A DNA stretch of 64,000 bases from contig CAJJDN010000120.1 of assembly GCA_905182985.1 (NCBI GenBank), forward strand, positions 62,001-126,000, given 5' to 3'. Shown piece by piece: positions 35,033 to 49,100 of this stretch. A model generated the notes under the pieces. The model did not search any database and had not been told where the DNA came from. It saw only the letters and a list, made by a program, of their open reading frames with translations. The position numbers were made by a program, and so were the translations under genes. Numbering within the stretch: the first letter of the stretch is position 1; each line of letters begins with the position of its first letter. The DNA comes from Paramecium sonneborni (lineage: Eukaryota > Ciliophora > Oligohymenophorea > Peniculida > Parameciidae).

Positions 35033-37129
35033 ATGGAGATTAAACAATCTAAATTTAAAACAAGAACATCTATGGGATTAACACTGGATTTCCTGGAAAA
35101 TCAGTAACCATAATAAGAGATTATTCCTTAAGTAAAACAATATTATCAATAAGGGTTAAGAAATTAATTAATTTCATGATATTATCAATCAATTTCATCA
35201 ATCATAACAAACTCAAGAGCTTTATTCATAGAAATAATAACATTAGAAACTAAATTAAAATGATTAATCATGCAGTTCCGAAGCTAAAGACAATTCAATA
35301 GGTATACAATTATTTTTATTTTATTTCAGAGGAAAATTATCAAAATTAGAAAGTTTAAAACATTATTTTTGAAGAGTATTATCCTTAAGTTTATTTAAAT
35401 ACAAATAATATTGATTCTATTTAAATTGAATAAGATTAGAGATAAAATAATAATTTTTAATTGATTCAAGAATACCCTGCACTTAAAGATAAGGATTCTA
35501 GTAAAAAGAGTATTTAATAAAAAGGATCAGGAAGTAAATTATTTATTTATGATAAGTAAAAAAAAAAATATAAATATCAATTCCTGAAGTTGAACACAAT
35601 AATAATAGTTCATATGAATAAACTATGATAAAATAATAATTAAAATAAAATTAAATGAATAATGGTTGTGATTTAGAATTAAAATCATTAATATTTTAAT
35701 TGTAGAATGATAAAGATAGGATAAAAAATTAGTATTAACTAGAGATTATTGAATTGAATACCAAAATCTAAGAACTATAGACTAAGTTAGAAATAGAGAA
35801 GGTTGAATAAATGCAATTAAAATAAGAAAATCTAGAATTAGAAAATCATATTTCTTAAATTGATTATAAAATAGTTGAATCAAATTCAAAAGAATAATAA
35901 TGTAATAGTCAAAACAAAAAATTAAATGATAAAGAAAAAATTTAATATTTGATAGAAAAGTTAAATGTTAAATCAACATAAAATGCTAAATTGCATTATG
36001 AAATAATTAAATTATAAAATAATGTAATATTAGTTTAAATTTATAGGTTGAATTACTAGAAACATAGTCAATCCTTCAATAAAACAATGTTAATTAAATA
36101 ATCAATCATGATTAATAATGCATAAATTAGGTTCCATAATATTTAGGAAGAGGAGTTCACCCTCCAATTAAAATTTAATATAAAAAAGACAACAATAAGA
36201 CAAATCTAATGATGAATTAGAAACAATCATTATCAAATTTAAGTGCCAATCATTCATAATCAGATTAAAATAAGAATATGAACTTGTATTTCTTCTACTA
36301 AACACAATCTTAGTTCAACTATGATTACACCTTAAGCCAAGAAAAATAATGTATCTGCTTCTATTCATAAAAACTTGACTCTACATTAAACTAAAACCGC
36401 TTATTTTAAAGAAGACACATTATAATAAATTAGAAAAATACAGTATCATTTTTTTATTTTTATTTAGAAGTAATAAAAATTCAACATCTATAGGTGAATT
36501 AAATATTTTTAAGTAAGATCAAACAAATTACTAAAATATTTTATAAAAAATGATGAGAAAGGAAACTCCTTATTCACCTGGAAAATAAATTCATGCAAAA
36601 TAAAAATTTAAGGAGGCCTTAGATTCAAAATTAAATACAATATCTGAGAAATAAAAACCATGTGCGAGTTTATTATTTTCTGGAATTGATTTTAATAAAT
36701 CTAAAAATAAGGATGCCAATTGTAGATAAAATTCTCCTCATATCAATGAAGAAATATAATACAAATCTAAGCAGTAATTATTAATTTCAATTAGATTATT
36801 TTCTTCTAAACCATATTCTAATTCAAGGAAATAATCAGAGACAATAAAGTCTGAAGAATCCCATTAATAAAGCACTGTTTAAGCTTAATATTAAAATTTA
36901 TTTGAATGCACAAATTATTAAAAGAAAGGTAAAATTTAATCCACTCTAGATATTTTTTAAATGATGAAAGACATTAATAATCAAAAAATAGGAAGTAGTT
37001 ATGCAGATAATAATTATTAGTTTCAGCAAAAATAAATTATAAGAAAAAATGCGATGCAAGATATGAATAGCAATCTAATCTTCGTTAGTGCAAGTACAAT
37101 CTTTTTTGAAGAAGTACCAAAAAAAATGA
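35033..37129 (+). CDS. coiled-coil, Gln/Asn-rich protein with a frame break
   Basis: Starts MEIKQSKFKTRTSMGLTL. Introns: 35132-35153, 35302-35329, 36024-36046, 36286-36313, 36443-36467 and probably 37084-37111. A frame break falls exactly at a run of eleven A (35558-35568); with one more A the total length divides by three and codes for about 647 residues. The middle part is a long coiled coil (LNTKIQELQTKLEIEKVEQM...). A conserved-looking patch follows (QYLGRGVHPPIKIQ), and the rest is Ser/Gln/Asn-rich and probably disordered. No enzyme motif. The 3' end is less certain. Possibly cytoskeletal. Confidence 0.55.
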
Positions 37130-37349
37130 AAAATATATTTATTAAATAATGTTTCATCGTTTCTATCATTCAATCTCTATATAATGAGATATTAAAGTTA
37201 ATATTTATAGAGAATGTTATTATTTATTAATAAAAATTGATTATTTTTACAATATTTTGCTTTTTAAAATAAGTTTATAGATTTGAAAAGGAATGCATTT
37301 ACATATAATTTTATGTTTTTTATTGTTTATTTGTAATAATTGATCATGA

Positions 37350-37950
37350 TCATATTTATCCCAAATACAATAATCTTCTACATGATGGATTAGCCTCAAT
37401 AAATTTATCCAAGTTTTCTTTAGCACTAATATTTATAATTTTGCTATACTTTGGTTCTTCTAGATGGACTTTGGCAATTAATTTTAAGCATTCAGCTTCA
37501 TCTCTTGGAAATGCTGCTGCATTTTATTCTAAAACTCTAGAACTTAATAATAATATCTACTTTAATTTTCTTAAGACTTCAATTCTATCCAACTAGTAAA
37601 TGACTTAATGTGGATCAACACTTTAATTATCTATTTATGATATAAATGATTATACTTAATCCTGTTCTCTAAAATTGGGTAATGACATTATATTCCATTT
37701 TTTAGAATTCATCTAATGAGAATCTAGTAATATTTTATAGATTCTAATCTTTTTTGGCATAGCTAATTTTATCAAATTTTTTACTGTAAATAGGATTAAT
37801 GTTTAACATGATTCTGTATTAAGGTTTCATTTCTTGTTGTGCAAGTGTATGGTAAGAATTTGGCCTCAACATTAAAAATTCTATTATTTTCTATTTAATG
37901 TACCTATGGACGGTATTGAAAGCCTAGAACAATCTGTTTCTGATAGCCAT
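37350..37950 (-). CDS. unknown small protein
   Basis: One 25-nt intron (37631-37655) gives exactly 191 residues: MAIRNRLFQAFNTVHRYIKQ through NPSCRRLLYLGQI. Basic N-terminal helix, helical C-terminal half (DEAECLKLIAKVHLEEPKYS). A different splice near 37880 would change part of exon 1. The family is not recognised; a mitochondrial location is possible from the basic amphipathic start but unproven. Confidence 0.5.
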
Positions 37951-38443
37951 TTTTTATTTTAAATAATATGATATATATAATTTATTTTTGATTCGCATTT
38001 GTAATACTTCGATCATATACGAAAATACATAAATTTCATTCAATATACTAAATAAAAAAGATATTTTCATTGATTATTTGTTATAATGTTCTTAAAGTCC
38101 AATCATAAAAGAAAGCAGTAAAGGTTTAAAGAATCAAAATTACTCTAACATCATTAACAATTTATATCCCTTCTAATTGCATAAAGTTTATCACAAAATT
38201 AATTACCTATTCTTTTAAATGTTATCTAATGAATCTTTGTATTATTTTCTTTAATATAAATATTATTCACTCCAATAATTAATTAGTAAATGTTATCATT
38301 AACTTTAAAAGGTTAAAATGATTTTAGATTGATTGATCCAAATTGCAGATTTCTATATTTTATTTTAATTTAATAACAAAAATTCACAACGGATACTCAT
38401 TCAACTAATTAATTATATAATTTTAAATAATTAATCGACATCG
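37951..38443. other. divergent intergenic region
   Basis: Lies between two divergently transcribed genes and so should hold both promoters. AT-rich; no recognisable element. Confidence 0.4.
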
Positions 38444-39699
38444 ATGTTTGAATTTTGTGCTATTGTAGGTTATGATATTGATAAAAGTAATACAAATACT
38501 TATTATTTAGAGCCAAATCTAGATTTGCTGTTAAAAAATGAATATGAACCAGAAATATTAGAAATATATCCTGGTCATCTTAAAAAGTCTGCAATGATTT
38601 CACATTCAGTTTCATAATGTTTTTCATAAGGATAACCTTCATTATATTCTCATGATAATAAGTTAATTTATCCAACAAAATTGAATTCAAAGGATGTAGG
38701 AATATAATCTTCTATTCATTAATTTTAAGTTCAGTTGGATGATTAGATTTATAAGTTTTGCTATGTGTTATCATTTTATGTAAAAATGATTTGATTTATT
38801 AGGAATAAGCATACATTTAAAATATTGAAACTTTAGCTGGTAAGAGAACAAAGATCATCACTTGGTCTCCTTAAATAGATCTCTCAGCATTAATTAATAG
38901 TAAATAAGTGACAGCTATTAAATCAACATTACTTTCAAATAATGCAACTATATGCATATATGTATAAAAATCTATTGTGATTGTTTCCAATTAAAATGAG
39001 ACAGGTTGTGAAGCCACTTTAATTAATTTTATTAATCAACAAATGTCAAGTATAATATTATTCTATCAATTAGAGGATTCAAATAGATCAAATTATCTAA
39101 ATAAATAATACATATAAACAGTATCTAATTCATAACAAAATATTAAACTTTTGAATGAATTGTTAACTATAAACCAAGAATTATTTTAAAATATTCGCAG
39201 ATTACCTAATTTTTAATTAGCCTCTCTTATTGATTTTTTAAATATTTAGCATTAAGCATAAAAATAGTATACATTTTACTAATATAGATTAGTTATTTCG
39301 AATTCCGATTTTAATGAAAATGCAAATATTTAAAATATTCCAATAATGGATTTCATATCTCATGAATCAACATAAGATGGTCATTGTAATAAGATAAGTC
39401 AAGAGTTATTTCATTTATAAGAAATGCCAAAAGATGTATTTTATAATCCTCCTGATAAAATTAAACTATTTAGAGAAAGAGTGAGAAAAAGCAATAAAAA
39501 AGCCAAGAAACCATTGATTCCTATTTAACCTTAATATTCTATGGTTAAATAAAACCAACAACTATTGAAAGCAAAACCTGTTGTAAGACCATAAGAATTT
39601 AGTTTTCATGAGACCACCACCTCAAACGTAAAACCTCATAGGAATCAAATTTTTAATAGTTTGAACTTTCCCTAAACAAAAACATTACTTAAATTATGA
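38444..39699 (+). CDS. DENN-domain-like protein
   Basis: One 23-nt intron (38780-38802) gives an exact frame of 410 residues. The N-terminal 120 residues look like the upstream DENN module: FEFCAIVGYDI, LEIYPGH, a CFSQGQP turn, then VQLDDQIYKFCYVLSFYVK split by the intron. The central part alternates strands and helices (STLLSNNATICIYV). The last 120 residues are basic and Gln/Pro-containing (RKSNKKAKKPLIPIQPQ), probably disordered. DENN proteins are usually Rab exchange factors; only the first module is suggestive here and the full tripartite domain is not clear. Tail-to-tail with the E3 ligase, 39 nt apart. Confidence 0.5.
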
Positions 39700-39738
39700 A
39701 ATATTTTATTATAAATTTATGAATTTATTTAATTCAAT

Positions 39739-42700
39739 TCACAAAGTAGATCTTTAAACTTTCTGGATGTTTGAAAAAAATCTATGAACATATTAATCTC
39801 CAATAATAATTTCAATAATTTAATCTATTGCTTTAAGATTTAATTTGAACTTTTCATAATAACTTGATTAATAATGTCCAATGTAAGGTAATTCTCCGAT
39901 TAAATTCTTAAATAAGGGATTTTTATGGATTGTGATATATGGTGATTTCATTATAATTATTTAACTGTTTCTTAAATTTAGATACAAAGTCTTACCAAAG
40001 TGTCTTTTGTAACAATGTCTGGATAAATTTCCAATTTTTTTCTATGTAAAATAAAAATATTTACTCTTTATGGTTAACCACAAAATTGACTACACATCTT
40101 TTTAAAGCAAATCAAACATAAATATTAGCATTGCTCTTAACCTTATATTCTTTTTAATGGTAAAAAATTGCAATTTTTCTTTTTGCATGGTGCTAAGTAA
40201 TATTTTAATAAAAAATCTTTAAAATTAAATTAAAACTTTTATAAAAAATCTTATCGTAGTTAAGATTTTACTTTTTCGATATTATATGGTAGGGCTTTTT
40301 AATCAAAATTCGAATTAATTTCATTTTAAGTTAAAGCTTCAACAATAGCATATTAATTCCCATTTTCAGAAAGAATGAAATTTAATCCTGACTTAAGATT
40401 ATCTACCTTATTTTCTTTAATTTAAAATTGTAATAATAAATTTAAAATTCCATACAGCATCTTACTTTTATTATCATCTACCAATTATTATAACATAGTA
40501 GTTTTATTTTATTGATAAATTATTCTTAATAAAGCCAAAACATCTTATAATAATATTTGAGTGTTTTACTATTTAAATTTAGTTATATCACTCAATAATT
40601 AAAACAATAAGTTGCAAAGAACTGAAGAAAAAATTTCATCTAAAACTTTTAAAATTTTAAAATCATCTTCCTCTTAATATTTTGCATAATATTCCATTAT
40701 TTTCTTATCTGGTAAGGTTTATAAAAAAAAATCCAAATTTTCTGCCAACATCTTATCATCAGTATCTTTAATATATTTTGGACTAACAAATGGAAAGTTA
40801 TATGGGAATAAACAAATAGTACATCTTAAATATTGATATTCACCTAAAACATATTTTTATTCATTTTATTGTAAACATGCTTTATGAAAAGTATGCTAAC
40901 AACATGAACATACAATTTGGAAAAAGTCATATTATTAAGTTTATTGTGCAGGTAAAGGAATCATTTAAATATGTGTGTGAACATTTGAATTTGAAATCAA
41001 TAAAGCTCTATATTAAATTTCATCTTTTTCAAATTGTAATTAACATAAAGAACAAGTTTCTTTTACCATTTCAACATGATTATCTACAATTTAATTTTAA
41101 AAGTTTTTTCCCATATTGTTAAATTTTTGAAAATACTAAGTTTTTTTTATTTAAGACCTACATGCTCTAAAAGCATCACTTTAAAAAGCATCAAGACATA
41201 AAGTTTCATCGAGCTATTTTGCAAAAATCGTTAAAATACTGTTAGTTGTTAAATTTAAATTTGTATTTGTAATCATTTAATAAATTATTTAGAAAATTAT
41301 TTACAAATTATTTTTGATGACTTCAAATTGATTCTGAAAATTTTTATTACATAAAAAAACTAAATTAATATAAACAGAGTAATTTTCCAAAATAGTTTAA
41401 ATATTCTTTATTTTTCCCTATCCCTATCCCTCTCCATATTCTATTTCATATTAAATTTGAATTTCTTTTACAATTTTTTTAAGTATTTGTTACTCATTGT
41501 CATTAACAATTGCTTTCAATATAGCTAATCTTTTATATGTTAAAGTTGATTTATGTTAATTTAACTAATTTAACTCGTGGGCTAGAGCAGTGCCAAACAA
41601 TTAAGATTATTTATCATTTTAAGTTTATAATTTCTCTGTTATTTATTCTTTTAATTCTAATACTAAATCAGCAAAAACTGGTTCATATTAAGCAGGTAAA
41701 AGTGTTCTTTTTAATTATAATTATTCATTATCTTAATTTAATTCACATGAACTTAAAATTGTTTATTATAAATCTAGACTGCTATCATAACTGAATTTTT
41801 TTAAAAGCTCTCTTAGATGATTTTCTTGATAAAATGATTAAGCAAAAAAGATTGTTTGGAATAATTTATTTAATCCTTTTTAAAATTGGTCTGGGATAAC
41901 ATTTCCAAACATATCACCTACACATTAATAGAGATCATAATCAGATTAAGCTATTCTACATATAAGAAATGATGCATCAGTTTTATAATTGAAAAATTCA
42001 GCAATTTCTGCATAACTGGACACAATATCATTAATACCTAAAGCTCCAAATAAAAAAGCATATAATTAAATATAGGCTACATCTACCTATTCAAGGGAGA
42101 CTTCTTTTAATTTAGCTTATTCCTTGTATACTTTACTTTATCCTTAATATAAAGATGGATTTCCATTTTTTTTTAACAGAATAATATTAAGCAAAGTTCT
42201 TTTCAATAAATTCAACATTATATCTCTAAATTTTTCTGGATTTAATCCACTAGTCTCTAACAAATCTTCATAAGCCTCTTAAGAATCATTGTATTCCACT
42301 AAAAACATGGCTAACAAAGTTATAAAATTTCTGTCACAAATAACAATATTAGACAAATAATTTTTTAATTATGTATCATTTTTTAATTTAAAACTTGTGA
42401 CATAATTGTTTAAAAAGTAATTAATTATCAATCTAAAAATATTTATAATCCAACTTTATTTTATTTATAAACATCGTTCCAAGTTTCAACTAAAATAGAT
42501 AATAATTTTCGATATCCTTAAAGTGTAGAAATTTATATAACTATTGAAAAATAGAATTTATTATATTCTTATGGTTTTAAAAAGTGGAATGTTGTAGTTT
42601 AATTTTACTGACAAGGATATATTTTAGTTAAGGTATATATTAGTAAGGAATGTTATTAAAGTAACCTAAATTTTGGGTTTTTAGGATTAAATGAACCAAA

Positions 42701-44254
42701 CTTAAATGGTTCAGTCTCTAAAGATAATAATTCAAAAATTTAATCAAAAAGCTTCTTCACAACTTCATCATAGAATTATTAAACAATTAAATCATCAAAT
42801 TAGGAACAGAATTAATGCGTTTGAAAATTACAAAGTGGTCTAAAATATATTAATTTATAATTTACAATTAAAGTAATTGATTTGAGAAAACATCAAACAA
42901 TTAATAAATTTATGGATCCTTATATTCTTTAAATAAATTCAAAAGACATATAATTAAATGTCCCATAAATTAAAAGAAATAATTAAATAAAGAAGCTCTT
43001 TCAATTTTATTTTTACAATAAATTTTCTTAATACTTTTATCTTAAATCAATTTTTGGATTATTTCATTAAGTTTTGAGTTAGGTGAATAATTTGTAGTAT
43101 TTAGTTTGAATTTAATTTCTTAATTATCAATAGTTATTAATTTGAAAACTTAAATTGGATTGTATAAATGATTAAATTGTTTTAAGATTTATTAGCATAA
43201 ATAATTTTTAAAATTCTCATCAACATGAAATTCATAAAACAAATCTGAAATACGATTAGAATCTTCTTTTAAAAATCTTGAGAAAAATACATTGTGTTTG
43301 ACGAATAAATTTAATATTGAGCATTAACAAATTTATTCTTACGTATCCAACTTAAAGTTTGCAAATTAATTGTTAGAATGAACATGATATAATTTAATAT
43401 ATTCTTATATTCTAATATCTATTGGAATTTATAGAAACTTGCTTGTAGCATAACTCCAAGTAATATTATCCTAAGTCAAGAATTTAAGTATTTAAAAGAT
43501 TAGTGTATACAATAAATACCCTTCCTTCAAAGCTGTTTCTTTTTCATCAATCTCTGGCATATTTTCATTCATAAAATTTATTGAATTTTCAGGTTATAGT
43601 TATTCAATCGCCTTTTCAATCTGAGAATTTAATTAATCAGTGTAATCAAGTATTTTCTATGTTCTTTAAAATAAAAGTCCAAAGGATACCATAATAAACT
43701 ATCTAAATCTTTCTGTTAAATTTTCTATTTTGATTATATTAATTACTACCTCCAAGAATGTTTAAAAAATCAGGTTTTTCGATTTAAGCTTACGAATGTT
43801 TGGTACAAAAAGACTTTTTCTTCATAACCAATGTATCTCCACAATCACAACATCCTCCATTTGAGTAATTATAAGTCACAACATGATCTTAAATTAATAT
43901 ATTTAAAGTACTTAAATGTTTTTCTGGCACATAGCAATCTTAACAATACACATGTGTTGGTTCTTTACTACAGTCAAAACATTTGTAAAATAAGACATTT
44001 TTTGGTAGTGGAGCAGAACATACACTTTTACATCCTATTCCTCTTAATTAGATAATTGTTTCTTCACATTCATTTTATGATAAATTTAAGACTTATTAAA
44101 CTAACTAGAAATCTTATTTTTTCTATTATGTCTTTGCTGCATCTAAAATTGTTTCAATCAGCTTTTAAATATCCATTTGTGTTTTATTAATAAAATTAAT
44201 TATACATTCATTTAAATTTTCAATATCTATTGCTTTTGATAAAAGAATTCTCAT
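39739..44254 (-). CDS. UBR-box E3 ubiquitin ligase (N-recognin type)
   Basis: Five introns (43725-43749, 42840-42865, 42666-42696, 42433-42454, 40042-40064) leave exactly 1,462 residues. A UBR zinc box lies at about 90-170: IGCKSVCSAPL, YKCFDCSKEPTHVYCQDCY, then HVVTYNYSNGGCCDCGD and SFCTKH. A long helical region follows. A RING/H2-type Cys-His cluster lies at about 1045-1130 (ETCSLCQLQFEKDE, VCSCCQHTFHKACL, RCTICLFPY). The C-terminal cap has CKKKNC, QYLCLICFKKMCSQFCG and GNLSRHCYKRHFGKTLYLNL, with PYITIHKNPLFKNLIGELPY at the end. This order is that of UBR1/UBR2-type ligases, which recognise destabilising N-terminal residues and ubiquitinate the protein. UBR-box residues look complete. Confidence 0.85.
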
Positions 44255-44695
44255 TTGTTTATTTTTGGTATATATTTATCAAAAAGCTTATTACTAATTA
44301 TAAATTTCTTGATTATTGCAGAAAAGCATAACAATTATATATACTATAATTCAGAAGAAAGGTTTATCTTAAACATAAGGGTTCAAAACCTTAAAAGAGA
44401 GAAGGAGGAAATAATATGGATAATAAATATCTCTAAATTTATTTAAGTAGTCATTCTTGAAATAATAAATTTATTTAAAAAATAAATCTATTTTCATGTT
44501 AAATTGTAATTTATTAATACCTATTATGATTGATTCCAATTTAATAAATGAATAATTTGTGAAGAATATTGATCGTTATGTAAAATTATAGAATTTATAA
44601 AGAACAGAGAGTATATAATTAGAAAATAAAAAATAATAATTTATTATTTGTTTTTATAAATTAAATTAATATTTTTGGAATATTATTTGGTTTGA
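44255..44695. other. intergenic, AT-rich
   Basis: Separates the E3 ligase start from the stop of the sorting receptor gene (both minus strand). Nothing recognisable. Confidence 0.45.
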
Positions 44696-46130
44696 TCATT
44701 AACTATTTTTTTTTTGAGAAGCTTTGCTTTCCACAAATTGTATATATTAAGTGACTAATTCATGAACTTATTCTGTCGTTTATTATTACTAATCCCTTTG
44801 CATTAACTTTTTATATATTAAAGTTGCAATTAATAAAAATATGAGGAGGACAACTAATAAAATAATTAATAGTTTTATGAATGAATTAGATTAATATAAG
44901 TTATCCTCTGTTTATAGATGATCTATCTAATTATTACATATTCTAGGTGGATTTAAAAAACCTATTAATATAAAATGAAATAATACTTTCACAAAGATTG
45001 ATAAATATATTTTTAGCTGTGACATTTTTTATTACAAAATGATTGTTTAATAATACTGGTGGAAAACTTGAGTATGAAAATTAAGAAATAATTTCTAGTT
45101 ATTCTTCCAATAAAGTATTATAAAAATTCAACTTGTTATTTGAGTTAGACTTTAATTGTTTGTAAGAATTATCATAGCATTAATGAACATTTTAAATTGG
45201 ATAATTTAATAAAACAATTAATTGTGAAAAACAATACTCAAATAAATAAGGTTCTTTACATTAATCTTTAAATAAATCCTAATATAATTGAGATGATTAC
45301 TAAATAATTAAAAAATACATTGATGTTAAGTTTTTTTAAGCAAAGTTATCTAATAATTTCTTCTAATACATCTTAACCAGTTCCATAATCATCTCCATCA
45401 GGATCAAAAGTACAATATCTTCCTGAAGCAATGCAATTTAAGGATTGAATATTAAATTGTTCATCAGTTTTGTAAGTTAAACTGAATATAGGATATAGAA
45501 ATTGGTATTTTACTAATTGATGTTCAAATAATTATTAGTAAGGTTTGTAATCACTTATGATTTAAAGTGAATTTGGATTTAATAAATCAATAGAAAATAA
45601 AACATGAGCAATATCTTATTTGATAATATCAAATTTCATTAATAGTTTTATTGTGTTTTCAGAATAATCAGTATTGTTTTTATTTTTAAAAATATCTTAA
45701 AATTCTTTAGTCCATTTACTACCTACAATAATTGAAGGAATATTGATAGAGGATCCTGTGCCATCATTTAACATAGAAAAATTATTATCAATATCATCAT
45801 TTATATTATCTCCTATAATAACAAATTTGAATCCAGCTGTTTAAGCATTCCTCACTTTAGTAACAAAAGTACATTCTCCTCTTTGAATGAATATAAATTA
45901 ATGATCTTAAGAAGGTAATATTGATTCACATCCAAGAATAGGATATGTAGGTATTAATGTTCCAATCATTCTTTCACCCCAAGGTATTTCACTATAACTT
46001 AGATTTTTGAATACCCAAAATTAGCCATGCTATATTTAATATCTGAACCTAATTTATTTATGAGTTTTTGTGGTTGAATTAATGTGAGTTTTTAGAAACC
46101 TGATGCAAATAAAATAAAAAGTATAAACAT
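44696..46130 (-). CDS. vacuolar sorting receptor homologue (PA domain, single TM)
   Basis: Introns of 23 nt (45992-46014), 19 nt (45300-45318) and 25 nt (44962-44986) give exactly 455 residues. Signal peptide MFILFILFASG; PA domain at about 60-130 (GCESILP, FIQRGECTFVTKVRNAQTAG, FVIIGD, INIPSIIVG). Next CIASGRYCTFDPDG...TGQDVLEEIIRQLC, KEPYLFEYCFSQL, LEEQLEIISQFSYSSFPPVLL and CERFLNPPRIC, all in the order of plant-type vacuolar sorting receptors. A membrane helix follows (LLIILLVVLLIFLLIATLIY), then a 35-residue cytosolic tail with YIQF, which fits a YxxPhi adaptor-binding signal. The family carries soluble cargo from Golgi to lysosome-like compartments. Confidence 0.85.
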
Positions 46131-46161
46131 TTATATTATAATATATGAATTTATTTAAATC

Positions 46162-49100
46162 TCAAACTAAACTATTCTTTCTATTTGATAATTTATTAAC
46201 AAGAATCAAAATCTTTTAATAAATTGTGTTATCACTTGTTAATAATAATTTACAAATTTAGAATGCCTAAAATTTATTATATTATATTACTTTGATAAAC
46301 AATTCTAATCCTGTATAATCAGGATTAAATTTATGAGATTATTTTTCAATTAAATGAACTGCATCTTTATATACATTTTCAACCACATGAGCATAAGGTC
46401 TAGAATTAGCATCTATTGTCTTCTAAAATGCTAATTTATCTCCTTCTATTTATAAATATCTAATCAAATCTTATTCATCTTTACGATAAGATTAAGTCAA
46501 TCTATCCCTTATTACATGTTCTTTTTATAACTATTTCAGAATATTAATTTCCAAAAATAAAAAAAATCCATGAGAACAATATTAATCAAAGTGATACAAG
46601 AATTTCTCATCTTCTGTTATAACTGCCAATAAAACTTCAAACTTTTCTGAAGGATCTATTAAAATAATCATTATTTCTTACTTAATCTTGCTAAACCAAT
46701 CAATGCTTCAATATATAATTTTACAATCTAAAATACATGCAATCTTAAATATCCTAATTGATAAAAGTATCTACAATAGTCTGGATTTGAAATAGATGTA
46801 TAACAATATTCTAAAGTATTTTTAACCTTTTCCAAATATTGTTGAGTGGATACAATTTTATTTTAAACCTTTAAAATATTTATGAAATCTTACAAAAAAT
46901 ATGTTAGCAAAAGTTGAATATAAAGTACCTAAATATGGGTTTGATTCATATTTAAATTCGATACAAAATTTCTAATAAATTGCAAGTGATTCATTTGCAG
47001 CTTATAATGACCATCTGCAAACCACATCATATGAAATACCATCTCTAATTGTTCTTAAAGTTTTTATCTTGCTTTTTAAAAACTGTTTAGTTTCTTTGAA
47101 TTTCTAATATTTATATTTTATTATTATTTACCTTCTCCATTTATTAAGTACATTTGTTTTTTACTCTAGATTCTAAATATACTCTAGTCTTGGCTGTGAT
47201 TTCTTATTTAAGAAATTTAATCTTCTTTTCTGAGTCTTATTGCAATGCAATTTCTAAATCTTTCATTCTTTTATTGATCAGAAATTCAGAATACATAGTT
47301 GCTATCAATCTTTATAAATGACCATAAAAAATATGTTGTAAACCATATTATTACTAAACATATTTTTGTACATAAAATATTGGATCAACTGATTATATTA
47401 AAATTTTAGGTTGCTAAATTAAAGACTCTATATAGGCAAAATAAGCTTCTGTTGTAAGTTTGGAAATTTCAAAATATGGTCTTAAAGCTGTTTTTGTTAA
47501 TGTTTCCTCATAAGAAAACTTTATCTCAGTAAATTATTACATTTCTAAATTTTCCTCAAATTCTATTATCTATTCTAAATGAATTGGATGATAAATCTAT
47601 CACTATTTTATAAATTTAAATACTCTTTGCTTTTAAACTCTTGTATCATCAAATTAACTGTATATCCAATGAGTTTGCAATTGAATATTTGTTAGCTTTA
47701 ATCTCTTTGATAACATTTTTAACAATTTAATAGCTTTATTAGATGCAGAACTATAATCTGCTGTTGTTATTTCAAAAAGCATTAGAACATTTGTGATAAG
47801 TGCTGATATTTCATCTATATCAGAATCTCCAAAGGTTTATACACTAATCATAATTATTTAATATACAAATAAAGGTTTTATTTTGATAGTTTGAAATCTC
47901 CTTTCATTATTATACACAAAGCTTACAATCCCTCTACATATGAATATAATAATCTCATAAATAACACTTATTTTAAGACCAAGAAATTTCTTACATTTAA
48001 TGCTATTTATTTTATAGGTTTTATATCATGTAATAAATTGTGTTCATAGTTTTCAAATTTTAAATCATGAATATTTAATGCTTTAAATAATTAATTTACC
48101 GATATTTCTGTTGCATTTGATTTTAAGAATATTCTTTCGCTTTACCAATTTAAAGCCATTCTGCATAATTCATAATATATCAAATCAAATAGTTTCCTTT
48201 TTATATTATATGCCATAGAATCAGCATCTCTGAATTATCCTACATGTAATTAATAAACTATCAATTTTACTCCCAATTAACAAAGAGCTATTTAATTATC
48301 AAATCCTTAATCTTTATCATCGATATGTATTAATCCTGTTTAAATTTTATCCATATCTTATTATTCTAATTGTTGTGCTAATAAATATCGATTTATATTT
48401 GTAGCTACATTTGCTTATTACTTCTTACCTTTCTTTTTCTTTTATTTTTTTTCTTTGCTCTCTGCTATTATACTGTATGCATTCTAAATATGCTCAAATA
48501 AATCTTAAATTTTTATATTATCCTTTTTATCTTATTTCTCAATTAATTATCTAACCTCCTCTGATAAAATATACGTTCTCAATTTACTCACTTCTAATGC
48601 TAATTTTAAAGAGTACTTCTCCTTTTTTAACACTTTTGCTTTATTTTAATATAATGTAAATAAAAACTTAATGAGTTCGTTATTCAAATCTACTTATTGA
48701 CATTTTAAGAAAAAATCCAATAATTTAATTAAAAGGAATCGAATTTAAAACACTTTATGATTTTTAATAAATTGCATTTCTTCTAATTACATCATCTGTT
48801 TATATGTTTATTAATTGTTTTAGAAATAATTATTATTAACAAAAATGTCAATTAAAGAAAAAAAGATTTATTACAAAGAAGACTTTTATTAATCTTAAAT
48901 ATCTTCTTCTTTATTTGGAATTTACTGTAACAAATCAATTATCTTTATGTAATCAAAAGCTTATGAATAATCATAGGTTAGTTACAATATTCTTGTAAAG
49001 AGAATCTTATTTTCAATAATGACAAAAATATTTGAATTTTGTAATTATTCTTCAATAATTATAATTTATTTTTTGATAGCAAATTACAAATCAATAAAAG

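Noticed and set aside
40877..41794. Two plus-strand frames of 81 and 85 codons
   Set aside because: Antisense shadows of the UBR ligase gene, whose own frame is continuous there.
46162..48795. A separate gene starting at ATG 48795
   Set aside because: The frame upstream stays open without any TGA into the kinase-like domain, so it is the C-terminal part of the larger gene.
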